Assembly: GCF_031432425.1 (NCBI RefSeq)
Contig: NZ_JAVKPH010000052.1
Coordinates: 1 to 15,712 of the forward strand
Reading direction: 5' to 3'
Length of the DNA stretch: 15,712 nt
Source: Ruixingdingia sedimenti
GTDB lineage: Bacteria > Pseudomonadota > Alphaproteobacteria > Rhodobacterales > Rhodobacteraceae
This document shows positions 7,306 to 13,128 of this stretch, in pieces. Within the stretch, counting starts at the first letter, position 1; every line of letters starts with the position of its first letter. The notes below the pieces were generated by a model that saw only the letters and a program-made list of their open reading frames with translations, did no database searches and was not told the origin of the DNA. Both the position numbers and the translations under genes were made by a program.

Positions 7306-8466
7306 TTAGGCGGGGCCGGGCGGGAACTCAAGCAACTCGCCCCCCGCGCCGGCCGCGCGCAGCCGGTCGCGGTTGGCGGCCAGCCAGAAGGCCGACAGGA
7401 TCAGCGGGCCGTTCGCGCCCTCGGGCGTGGCGGCGACTTGCATCAGCCGTTCGAAGGGCAGAAGATGCGCGCGGATGTCCTCGTGTTCGTCGGCCATGCC
7501 GCCGAGGCGCCCGGCGGCATCGTCCGGCAGATCGGCCAGCGCGACGAAGGAATACAGGAATTCGGTCTTGGCGGCGGGGCTGGGATAATAGGCCGCGATG
7601 CGGATCAGCGCGCCGAGGGTCAGCCCCGCTTCCTCTGCCGCCTCGCGCCGTGCGGCGTCCTCGGGCGTCTCGGCGGGGTCGATGCGGCCCGCGACGGGTT
7701 CCAGCAGCCAGGGATTCGCGTCGCCGCGCGCCTGCGGCCCGGGGCGGAACTGTTCGATCACCAGCACCCTGTCGCGCACCGGATCATAGGGCAGCACCGT
7801 CGCCGCATCGCCCGAGATGAAGGCCGCGCGGTTGATCGCCGGGCTCATCGCACCGTCGAAGCGGCGGTGGCGCAGGTCGTATTCCTCGACGGCGAAGAAA
7901 TTGGCGTAGGGCTGCCGCCGCGCCAGCAGGTGCACATCGCCGGGGGCGCAGGGGCGGCGGATGGTGGCCGGCGCGGGCCCCGCGGCGCGCAGGCGCGAGG
8001 CCGCGCGGACCAGCATCATCTGATGCCGCGCGGCCAGCGCCGCCGCGGGCCGGGTGCCGTAAAGCGCCATGATGTCCGCCGCCACGGCGACGGCCACCGC
8101 CGCATGGCGCGCGGCCCAACCGGCGGGGTCGAACGGCGCGGCATCGGCCGGCGGCGGGGCGCGCCATGTGCGCACCGGCGCCCCGTCGTCCAGCGCGACC
8201 GCGGCGGGCGCGGCCCCGGCGGCGACCGCGTAATGGTCGAGCCGCGCCAGATCCGCCGCCGTCACCGCCGCCCGCGCCCCCGCCACGCCCGGCCCGCCCG
8301 CCACCAGCGCCACCCGCCCCCGCGCGGGCGACCAGACCAGCGCATGGCCGGGCAGCATGGCGGGCGCCAGCGCCACCGCCCGCCCCAGCACCGCCGCCAG
8401 CAGCGGCGCATGGGCCAGCGGGCCGCAGAGGAAAACCGTGCTCAACGCCACCGCCGGTTGCCCCAT
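7306..8466 (-). CDS. trgB: TrgB-like protein: N-terminal GGCT-like domain fused to a Nudix (ADP-ribose pyrophosphatase-type) hydrolase
   Basis: This encodes 386 aa. The C-terminal half has a complete Nudix box at residues 260-282 matching GX5EX7REUXEEXGU (GRIDPAE ... REAAEEAGL), preceded by VLVIEQFRPG as in NudF/AdpP nucleoside-diphosphate-sugar hydrolases. The N-terminal portion (about 1-170), with FLCGPLAHAPLLAAVLG, resembles the start of gamma-glutamylcyclotransferase/AIG2-like domains, but its active site is not obvious. Known relatives in Rhodobacter are called TrgB and were found as tellurite-resistance genes. The first ATG (8466) overlaps trgA by 25 bases. A TTG at 8445 overlapping the trgA stop as TTGA is a plausible alternative and would remove seven residues. 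The actual substrate is inferred, not shown. Confidence 0.88.
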   Translation of the reverse strand: MGQPAVALSTVFLCGPLAHAPLLAAVLGRAVALAPAMLPGHALVWSPARGRVALVAGGPGVAGARAAVTAADLARLDHYAVAAGAAPAAVALDDGAPVRTWRAPPPADAAPFDPAGWAARHAAVAVAVAADIMALYGTRPAAALAARHQMMLVRAASRLRAAGPAPATIRRPCAPGDVHLLARRQPYANFFAVEEYDLRHRRFDGAMSPAINRAAFISGDAATVLPYDPVRDRVLVIEQFRPGPQARGDANPWLLEPVAGRIDPAETPEDAARREAAEEAGLTLGALIRIAAYYPSPAAKTEFLYSFVALADLPDDAAGRLGGMADEHEDIRAHLLPFERLMQVAATPEGANGPLILSAFWLAANRDRLRAAGAGGELLEFPPGPA

Positions 8467-8882
8467 TCGACCAGCAGCCCCCCCAGCACCCCGCCGATGG
8501 CCAGCGCCACCAGCGGTTCCGGCCGCAACAGCGCAAGGCCGTAGTCCAGCATGATGTCGAACGTCCCCTCGATCGCGTCGAACACGCCGTCATAGCGCAT
8601 GCGGATGGACCGCAGGATCATCTCGCGCACCGAAAATCCCAGCAGCACCCAGAACACGATGGTGACCGAGGTCCGCAGCCCCGATCCCGCCGCAGGCAGA
8701 TACCCCCGCCCGGCAAGCCCCCCCATCACGGCCCAGCCGACGACGAAGCCCGCGGCGGCGCAGATCGGGGCGAACCAGCCGAACTGGGTTTCGGGCGGCA
8801 GGCCGGGCTTGAACAGTTCCGCCGCGACATAGGCGACGGCCAGAAAGACGGCGGCGGCGATCAGCCGGGCGGCGGTGGGCAT
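8442..8882 (-). CDS. trgA: TrgA-family inner-membrane protein
   Basis: This encodes 146 aa, predicted to be an integral membrane protein with four hydrophobic segments at about residues 6-23, 37-58, 71-90 and 122-140. Its length, the first helix ending AAELFKPGLP, and its position directly before a trgB-like gene and cysK match the TrgA family of Rhodobacter, found as part of a high-level tellurite-resistance locus. The biochemical activity is unknown to me. ATG 8882 is preferred, with GGAG eight bases upstream. A GTG at 8900 would place that ribosome binding site inside the coding region. It appears to be the first gene of the minus-strand run continuing through trgB, cysK, mscS and alaX. 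I see no convincing promoter in the GC-rich repeat region upstream. Confidence 0.88.
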   Translation of the reverse strand: MPTAARLIAAAVFLAVAYVAAELFKPGLPPETQFGWFAPICAAAGFVVGWAVMGGLAGRGYLPAAGSGLRTSVTIVFWVLLGFSVREMILRSIRMRYDGVFDAIEGTFDIMLDYGLALLRPEPLVALAIGGVLGGLLVEWGNRRWR

Positions 8883-8985
8883 GGCGGGCTCCGGTTGCAC
8901 TCACGGGATACGGGCGCCCCACTTTCCGCCGCCCCGCGCCCCGGCGCAAGCCGCCCGCGGCACTTTCCCGCCCGGCGGTGGCGGG

Positions 8986-9049
8986 GGTGGAAAGGCCGGC
9001 GGCCTCCGGCGGGGATATTTAAGGACAGAAAGTGATCCGGGTCGGGCTC
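8986..9049 (+). repeat. GC-rich intergenic repeat, type A copy 2
   Basis: This 64-bp block matches 3033-3097, sharing GGTGGAAAGG, GGCCTCCGGCGGGGATATT, GGACAGAAAGTGA and CGGGCTC. It lies upstream of trgA and forms the left half of an inverted pair with the type B copy at 9064-9129. Confidence 0.8.
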
Positions 9050-9087
9050 TTGCCCGGCCTTCTTCACTTTCTGTCCTTAAATATCCC
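9012..9087. repeat. Perfect 24-bp inverted repeat joining type A and type B elements
   Basis: The left arm 9012-9035 (GGGATATTTAAGG ... AAAGTGA) is exactly the reverse complement of 9064-9087. The 28-base spacer holds a smaller hairpin, CGGGC (9043-9047) and GCCCG (9052-9056) around TCTT. The whole could form a large cruciform or a bidirectional terminator. It separates trgA from the SDR remnant, so it probably insulates the trg operon from upstream transcription. Confidence 0.9.
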
Positions 9088-9129
9088 GCGGGGGTCCGGG
9101 GGCGCGAAGCCCCCGGCGGCGCCCTCGCC
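9064..9129 (-). repeat. GC-rich intergenic repeat, type B copy (minus orientation)
   Basis: Read on the minus strand, it runs GGCGAGGGC, then a stem CCGGGGGC with GCCCCCGG around TTCGC, then CGGGATATTTAAGG and AAAGTGA. The first part matches 13885-13928 (GGCGAGGGC, a CCGGGGC/GCCCCGG stem, GGGATATTT). It overlaps the point where SDR homology ends. Confidence 0.75.
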
Positions 9130-9140
9130 GCCGGCGCGAC

Positions 9141-9563
9141 GACACCGCCGCCCGCCCGGCGGATCGCGGGCGCCATGGTCTTCATCCCCAGGAACGCGCC
9201 CGTGAGGTTGACCGACAGCGTGCGGTTCCATTCCTCGGGCGTGGCGTCGATGATGGTCTTGCGGTCGTTGATCCCGGCGTTGTTCACAAGGATATGCGCC
9301 GCCCCCCGCCCAGTCGAGGATCCGGGCGCAGGCCGCGTCCCACGACGCGGGCGCGGCGGCATCCAGATCCACGGCGATCGCCCTGTGGCCCGCGGCGGAC
9401 AGTTCCGCCGCGGTCCGGCGGGCGCGGTCTGGCGGGCGCGGTCGTGCAGGATGTCGCAGACGGCGACCCCTGCGCCCTCTTCGGCGAACCGCCGCGCGAT
9501 GGCGGCGCCGATGCCCCTGCTTGCCCCCGTGACGATGGCGATGCGATCCGTCGGCCGCCCCAT
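9141..9563 (-). pseudogene. Decayed and truncated short-chain dehydrogenase/reductase (SDR)
   Basis: Homology starts at ATG 9563 with RIAIVTGASRGIGAAIARR, the classical SDR cofactor loop. It continues in a second frame as RRTAAELSAAGHRAIAVDL, then returns to the first as HILVNNAGIND and TLSVNLTGAFLGMKTMAP. Two lesions explain the frame changes. One is a 14-bp tandem duplication at 9417-9444: removing one copy gives LHDRARRTAAEL without a break. The other is one extra base in the six-C run at 9302-9307: removing it gives DWAGAAHILVNNAG. After about 120 residues (AIRRAGGG) the reading frame enters the type B repeat. The catalytic Ser and YxxxK region is absent from the rest of the gap. The product would be inactive. 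The one-base change could be a sequencing error, but the truncation could not be explained that way. Confidence 0.88.
9417..9444. repeat. 14-bp tandem duplication inside the SDR remnant
   Basis: GGCGGGCGCGGTCT (9417-9430) is followed directly by GGCGGGCGCGGTCG (9431-9444), identical in 13 of 14 bases. Because 14 is not a multiple of three it shifts the reading frame of the SDR. Deleting one unit restores it. Confidence 0.9.
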
Positions 9564-9680
9564 TCCTGCCCCCTGCCTGTTGCGCCGTGCTGCCCCGGGC
9601 GGGCCGGTACCCCGCCGCGATCCGCAAAGGCCAGCCTTCGGGGCCTCCGCCGTCTGCCACAGCGGCGTGTGACCGGGCCC

Positions 9681-10211
9681 TTACGGCGCGGGCGAATCGT
9701 CGCCGGCCCCGGGGCCCGGCATGACGAACAGATCCGTCACCCCCGGCCGGGCCCCGGCGGCGGTCAGCATCGCATGGACCTGGCCGCGGTGATGCGTCTG
9801 GTGGTTGAAGAAATGCACCACGCACAGCGCCATCGGCGCGCTGGTGTCGCGGCCGAGCGCGCCGGAATACCAGTAGAGATCCCCCTCCAGATCCCCCGCC
9901 GCCAGACCCGTCGCCCAGTCGAGGATATGGGCATCGGTTTCCGCCCGCGCGGCGCGGTAGCCCGCCCAGTCGGGAAAGGCCGCGGGGCTGGCGTCGATGC
10001 TGCCCGGCGGGCGCGGCTGGCCCTCGAACCGCGACAGCCACATCCGGTCGCCCCACAGCAGATGCGACAGCGTGCCGGCGATGGATCCGAAGAAGGCCCC
10101 GCGCGCGGCGCGGCGGGCGGCATCGTCCAGCGTGTCGGCGGCGGCGATCAGGTTGCGGTTCTGCCAGATGTTGTAGCGCGCCATCATCGCGCACCAGGCC
10201 GGCCCGATCAT
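9681..10211 (-). CDS. DinB-family protein (putative metal-dependent hydrolase or transferase)
   Basis: This encodes 176 aa, the usual size for the DinB/YfiT-like four-helix-bundle family. The first helix has MARYNIWQNRNLI (10-22). The putative metal-binding histidine triad is H50 (in LSHLLWGD), H137 and H141 (in FNHQTHHRGQ). Families of this fold include thiol-dependent (bacillithiol or mycothiol) transferases, but in proteobacteria the substrate is generally unknown. The name DinB here refers to the Bacillus damage-inducible family, not to DNA polymerase IV. ATG 10211 is preceded by GGAGG with a seven-base spacer. It is a single-gene unit. A weak AGGCC/GGCCT hairpin at 9628-9646 follows its stop on the minus strand. 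It is divergent from the binding-protein gene at 10437. Confidence 0.85.
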   Translation of the reverse strand: MIGPAWCAMMARYNIWQNRNLIAAADTLDDAARRAARGAFFGSIAGTLSHLLWGDRMWLSRFEGQPRPPGSIDASPAAFPDWAGYRAARAETDAHILDWATGLAAGDLEGDLYWYSGALGRDTSAPMALCVVHFFNHQTHHRGQVHAMLTAAGARPGVTDLFVMPGPGAGDDSPAP

Positions 10212-10366
10212 CCTGCGCCCTCCGCCGCCGTCGCCGCCGCGCGCATCGCGGCACTCCCTTGTCCCGCATGGCGGGCAGGCTGGCAAGCCCCGCCTGCGGC
10301 GCAGGCAACGGGCGGCCCCCCTGCCCGCCCCGCAGGCGGCCCGGCGCGCCCGTCCGCCGGGGCCCC

Positions 10367-10388
10367 GCAAACGCCCTTGAGCGTTTGC
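10367..10388. promoter_or_regulatory. 8-bp inverted repeat overlapping the -35 region of the binding-protein gene
   Basis: GCAAACGC (10367-10374), a six-base centre CCTTGA, and GCGTTTGC (10381-10388) form a perfect dyad. It overlaps the candidate -35 hexamer at 10377-10382, so a repressor or activator site is a reasonable inference. The rest of 10212-10436 is very GC-rich and I see nothing further in it. Confidence 0.5.
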
Positions 10389-10405
10389 CGACAGTACCCT
10401 AGCTT
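10377..10405 (+). promoter_or_regulatory. Candidate sigma-70-type promoter for the binding-protein gene
   Basis: TTGAGC (10377-10382), a 17-base spacer and TAGCTT (10400-10405). The match to consensus is moderate. The spacing and position, about 30 bases before the start codon, are suitable. Confidence 0.4.
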
Positions 10406-10436
10406 CGCGCCATGACCCCTGTTCAGAGGATGGACC

Positions 10437-11486
10437 ATGAAACGCTTCAACGCCCTGACGGCCTCGGTTCTGGCGCTTGCGGTGGCCACGCCGTCGCTGG
10501 CGGCCGACCCGCAACTGATCGTGTTCGACTGGGCCGGTTTCGAGGATGAGAACCTCATCCAGGCCTATGCCGAAAAGCACGGCCAGGCGCCCACCTATGC
10601 GCTTTACGGCGACGATGACGAGGCGTTCCAGAAGGTCGCCTCGGGCTTCAAGGCCGATGTCGCGCATCCCTGTTCGCAGATGGTGTCGAAATACCGCGAC
10701 GCCGGGCTGATCGAGCCCTGGGATGTCAGCCGCATCCCCGAATTCGCCAATATCGAGGCGCGGTTCCTCGAATCGCCGATCTTCAAGGATGACGCGGGCG
10801 TCTGGTACATCCCGACCGACTATGCCTATACCGCCATCGCCTGGAACACAGAACAGGTGCCCGAGGCCGATGTCGCCTCGCTCCAGGTGTTCCTCGATCC
10901 GAAATATGCCGGGCGGATCTCGCTGCCCGACAACACCGACGACATCTGGTCGCTGGCGCTGCTGGCCACCGGCGTCAGCGACTGGTCGAACCTGACCGAG
11001 GAACAGTTCACCGCCGCCGCCGACTGGCTGCGCAAGGCGCATCCGCAGGTGCGCGCCTACTGGTCCGACCCGTCCGAGGCCGCGCAGCTGATGGCGACGG
11101 GCGAGGTTCTGCTGGCCTGGGCCTGGAACGACGTGGTGGCGGTGACGCGGCAGGAAAACCTGCCCATCGCCTTCCAGCGCCAGGCGCAGGAAGGGGCGGC
11201 GACCTGGTTCTGCGGCTATGTCAACTTCAAGGACGCGCCGGGATCCGAGGACAAGGCCTATGACTTCATGAACGCCTGGATCGACCCGTCCTCGGCCAAG
11301 GCGCTGCTGGAAGGTTTCAACTATGCCAGCACCAACGCCGCGGGCATCGAGACCCTGACCGAGGAAGAACTGGTGGCCGCCGACGTGAACCCGGTGGAAA
11401 CCACGCTGCTGACCCAGACCCCGATCCCGCATGCGATGCGCGACCGCATGCTGGCGGAGTTCGAAAAGATCAAGGCCGGGTTCTGA
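10437..11486 (+). CDS. Periplasmic solute-binding protein, spermidine/putrescine (PotD/PotF) type
   Basis: This encodes 349 aa from ATG 10437, with AGAGGA upstream. A signal peptide is clear: MKRF, a hydrophobic core, then SLA followed by AD, with cleavage near residue 22. The mature start LIVFDWAGFEDENLIQAY, the middle segment VWYIPTDYAYTAIAWNTEQV and LQVFLDPKYAGRISLPDN are characteristic of polyamine-type extracellular binding proteins of ABC importers. The C-terminal half has MNAWIDPSSAKALLEGFNYA, also usual. No permease or ATPase gene is adjacent, so it is an orphan that must work with transporter parts encoded elsewhere. The ligand (polyamine or a related cation) is inferred from the family. 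A strong hairpin terminator follows, so it is a single transcription unit. Confidence 0.88.
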   Translation: MKRFNALTASVLALAVATPSLAADPQLIVFDWAGFEDENLIQAYAEKHGQAPTYALYGDDDEAFQKVASGFKADVAHPCSQMVSKYRDAGLIEPWDVSRIPEFANIEARFLESPIFKDDAGVWYIPTDYAYTAIAWNTEQVPEADVASLQVFLDPKYAGRISLPDNTDDIWSLALLATGVSDWSNLTEEQFTAAADWLRKAHPQVRAYWSDPSEAAQLMATGEVLLAWAWNDVVAVTRQENLPIAFQRQAQEGAATWFCGYVNFKDAPGSEDKAYDFMNAWIDPSSAKALLEGFNYASTNAAGIETLTEEELVAADVNPVETTLLTQTPIPHAMRDRMLAEFEKIKAGF

Positions 11487-11496
11487 TCCCGTCCCC

Positions 11497-11522
11497 GGAC
11501 ACGCCCGGCGACGGGCGTGTCC
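11497..11522 (+). terminator. Strong hairpin terminator after the binding-protein gene
   Basis: GGACACGCCCG (11497-11507), tetraloop GCGA, and CGGGCGTGTCC (11512-11522) form a perfect 11-bp stem, beginning ten bases after the TGA. A GNRA-type tetraloop caps it. Downstream there is only a weak T-rich stretch (GTTCTT near 11533), so termination is likely but not of the classic long T-run kind. Confidence 0.75.
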
Positions 11523-11562
11523 CGCGGCCGCCGTTCTTCCGGCCCGCAGCCGCAAGCCCCCC

Positions 11563-11592
11563 TTGAAACCGGCCCGCCCGCCCGCCTATATT
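11563..11592 (+). promoter_or_regulatory. Sigma-70-type promoter of the tmRNA gene
   Basis: TTGAAA (11563-11568), an 18-base spacer and TATATT (11587-11592). Five of six -10 bases match TATAAT, and four of six -35 bases match. The expected start of transcription, about 11599, coincides with the 5' end of the tmRNA acceptor piece. Confidence 0.75.
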
Positions 11593-11599
11593 GAGCCTG

Positions 11600-11914
11600 T
11601 CCGGGGCGACCCGGACTATGGGCATAAACGCGCACGGAATAAGCGGATCGGACCCGGGGGCGGTACCCGGCGGCTCCACCAGAATCCCTCGTTGGGGGCA
11701 CATGGGGCCGAAACAGGATCGACGAACGTCTAAAGGTGTCTGCTTTGTCCCGGTGAGCTACCACCGTTATCGGTGCGAAAAGTACAGTTGCCAACGACAA
11801 CCGTGCTCCGGTCGCTCTGGCTGCGTAAGCAGCTCGGGTAACCGAAACCTGAAGCCCTTGCGCTTAGCCGCGCAAGGCGGGGCTCGCAGGCGCCTGGCAA
11901 CAGAAGCCTGCACC
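11600..11914 (+). ncRNA. ssrA: tmRNA (ssrA), two-piece circularly permuted alphaproteobacterial type
   Basis: The acceptor piece comes first. It has a 5' hairpin CCGGG/CCCGG with a GCGA loop (11601-11614), a T-arm stem CCGGG/CCCGG (11654-11658 and 11666-11670), and the acceptor 3' strand CGGCTCC (11671-11677) followed by ACCA ending at 11681. A 22-base intervening segment (11682-11703) follows, then the coding piece starting GGGGCCG (11704-11710). GGGGCCG pairs with CGGCTCC over seven pairs including one G-U. The usual GGATCGAC follows at 11716. The tag reading frame (11790-11828) encodes ANDNRAPVALAA and TAA. A hairpin GCAGGC/GCCTGC (11886-11911) closes the coding piece, and TTTTT at 11925-11929 probably ends the precursor. 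tmRNA rescues stalled ribosomes and tags the unfinished protein for ClpXP. The exact mature ends are estimated. Confidence 0.95.
11790..11828 (+). other. tmRNA tag-encoding frame (ANDNRAPVALAA)
   Basis: The resume codon GCC at 11790 starts twelve codons ending in TAA (11826-11828). With the alanine charged on tmRNA the added tag would be A-ANDNRAPVALAA. The final LAA is the ClpX-recognised end. The N-terminal ANDN part lies where SspB adaptors usually bind. Confidence 0.93.
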
Positions 11915-12000
11915 TTCCCCCCCCTTTTTCCGGCCCCGCGCGCCCCCTTCCCTTGGGCAACGAATCCCCTATGCTGGCCGCATTGACGAAAGGGGACGGA

Positions 12001-12462
12001 ATGGCGCGATCCATTGACTACGGCAACCTGATGCATCGTGCGATGCGCGGTCTGATTCAGCAGGTGCTGGCCGATGTGGCCAGCGATGGCCTGCCGGGGG
12101 CGCATCACTTCTTCATCACCTTCGACACCACCCACCCCGAGGTGCAGATCGCCGACTGGCTGCGCGCGCGCTATCCGGCGGAAATGACCATCGTCATCCA
12201 GCACTGGTTCGAGAACCTGATGGTCGACGACGAGGGCTTCACCATCACGCTCAACTTCGGCAACCAGCCGGAGCCGCTGCGCATCCCCTTCGACGCTTTG
12301 CGCACCTTCGTGGACCCTTCGGTCGAATTCGGCCTGCGGTTCGAGACCCACGCTTCGGACGACGAGGATGACGAGGACGAGGGCGAAGAGGATGACGGCG
12401 ACGACGATCCCACCCCGCCCCGCGCGGCCGAGGTGGTGAGCCTCGACAAGTTCCGCAAGTGA
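12001..12462 (+). CDS. sspB: ClpXP adaptor SspB (alphaproteobacterial type)
   Basis: This encodes 153 aa. ATG 12001 has AGGGGA just before it and starts a typical SspB-alpha N-terminus (IDYGNLMHRAMRGLIQQVL). An in-frame upstream start at 11953 has no such site. The substrate-binding body includes GLPGAHHFFITFDTTHPEV (30-48), RYPAEMTIVIQHWFENL (57-73) and LNFGNQPEPLRIPFDAL (84-100). A strongly acidic linker (119-136) follows. The C-terminal tail EVVSLDKFRK (144-153) is the short ClpX-binding module. SspB binds ssrA-tagged proteins and hands them to ClpXP. It lies about 85 bases after the tmRNA coding piece, so tag synthesis and tag recognition are encoded side by side. The stop overlaps the start of the next gene (GTGA). 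Confidence 0.95.
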   Translation: MARSIDYGNLMHRAMRGLIQQVLADVASDGLPGAHHFFITFDTTHPEVQIADWLRARYPAEMTIVIQHWFENLMVDDEGFTITLNFGNQPEPLRIPFDALRTFVDPSVEFGLRFETHASDDEDDEDEGEEDDGDDDPTPPRAAEVVSLDKFRK

Positions 12463-13004
12463 TCCGCGTCACCGCGCGTCTGCCGATCCGGCTGACGCCC
12501 GCCGACCGCGATCTGATGTTCGCCGACCCGCTGGACGTCATCCTGCGCCGGCGCGGCAAGGGCGAGGTGACGGGCGGCGGTACGCTGCAACGCGCCGACG
12601 GCGCCATCGTGTTCGTGGATCTGGATCTGGCGCTGACCGATGCGGCGGCGCTGGATCTGGCGGCGGATGTGCTGGCTTTCTTCGCCGCCCCGAGGGACAG
12701 CCTGCTGCTGGACGAGACGGGCGCGGAACTGCGCCGTTTCGGCAGCGCCGAGGTGCTGGCCATCGCGCTCGACGGCACCGGCCTTGCGCCCGAGGTCTAC
12801 GCGGACTGGCCGGCAGAGGCGATCCTTGCCGCGATGGAGGACCGGATGGGCGAGGCCGGGCGGTTCATGGGCTCCATCGTCGGGCCGCGGTATACCGAAC
12901 TGATCTTCGCCGGGCCCGCCTTCGCCGCCATGCAGGCGGCGCTGGCGCCGATGCTGGCGGACCACCCGATCTGCGCCGGCGCGCGGGTCGAACGGGTGGT
13001 CTGA
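12459..13004 (+). CDS. Conserved-looking hypothetical protein translationally coupled to sspB
   Basis: This encodes 181 aa starting at GTG 12459, which overlaps the sspB TGA as GTGA, so it should be read by re-initiating ribosomes. I do not recognise the family. It has no signal peptide and no clear membrane segment. Visible stretches are RLTPADRDLMFADPLDVILRR (split about 11-31), a central FVDLDLALTD (52-61), and GSIVGPRYTELIFAG near 136-150. The mix of short hydrophobic strands and alanine-rich helices suggests a soluble alpha/beta protein. No cysteine or histidine cluster suggests a metal site. Its position suggests a role linked to SspB/ClpXP or simply co-regulation. This is inference only. 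A bidirectional terminator follows. Confidence 0.75.
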   Translation: MIRVTARLPIRLTPADRDLMFADPLDVILRRRGKGEVTGGGTLQRADGAIVFVDLDLALTDAAALDLAADVLAFFAAPRDSLLLDETGAELRRFGSAEVLAIALDGTGLAPEVYADWPAEAILAAMEDRMGEAGRFMGSIVGPRYTELIFAGPAFAAMQAALAPMLADHPICAGARVERVV

Positions 13005-13065
13005 GGGGGATCGACGTCCACGCTACGGTTCGGCCCGGGCGGGGGCAGCGGTATCTGTATCGCAT

Positions 13066-13101
13066 GGGCGAAGGCGCGTGCCTTCGCCCGCCGGACCGGC
13101 G
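13066..13101. terminator. Bidirectional double-hairpin terminator between converging genes
   Basis: GGGCGAAGGC (13066-13075), loop GCGT, and GCCTTCGCCC (13080-13089) form a perfect 10-bp stem. A second small stem CGCC/GGCG (13089-13101) follows directly. It lies between the converging 181-aa gene and doxX-like gene and could end transcription from both sides. Confidence 0.7.
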
Positions 13102-13128
13102 GGTTGAGCCTCGATCCGCCCCGCGCCC

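Noticed and set aside
8901..9140. Continuation of the SDR frame through the repeats to a stop at 8901
   Set aside because: The translated sequence after AIRRAGGG has no SDR similarity and is a translation of the repeat elements.
8883..9140. CRISPR-like array or insertion-sequence end suggested by repeated GC-rich blocks
   Set aside because: There are no regularly spaced repeats, no cas or transposase gene and no target-site duplication. The blocks fit an intergenic repeat family better.
11431..11986. Small open frames overlapping the tmRNA
   Set aside because: They lie across the tmRNA acceptor and coding pieces and have no ribosome binding site. Only the short tag frame at 11790-11828 is translated.
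11953..12000. Earlier start for sspB at 11953
   Set aside because: There is no ribosome binding site. The conserved SspB N-terminus begins at 12001 behind AGGGGA.
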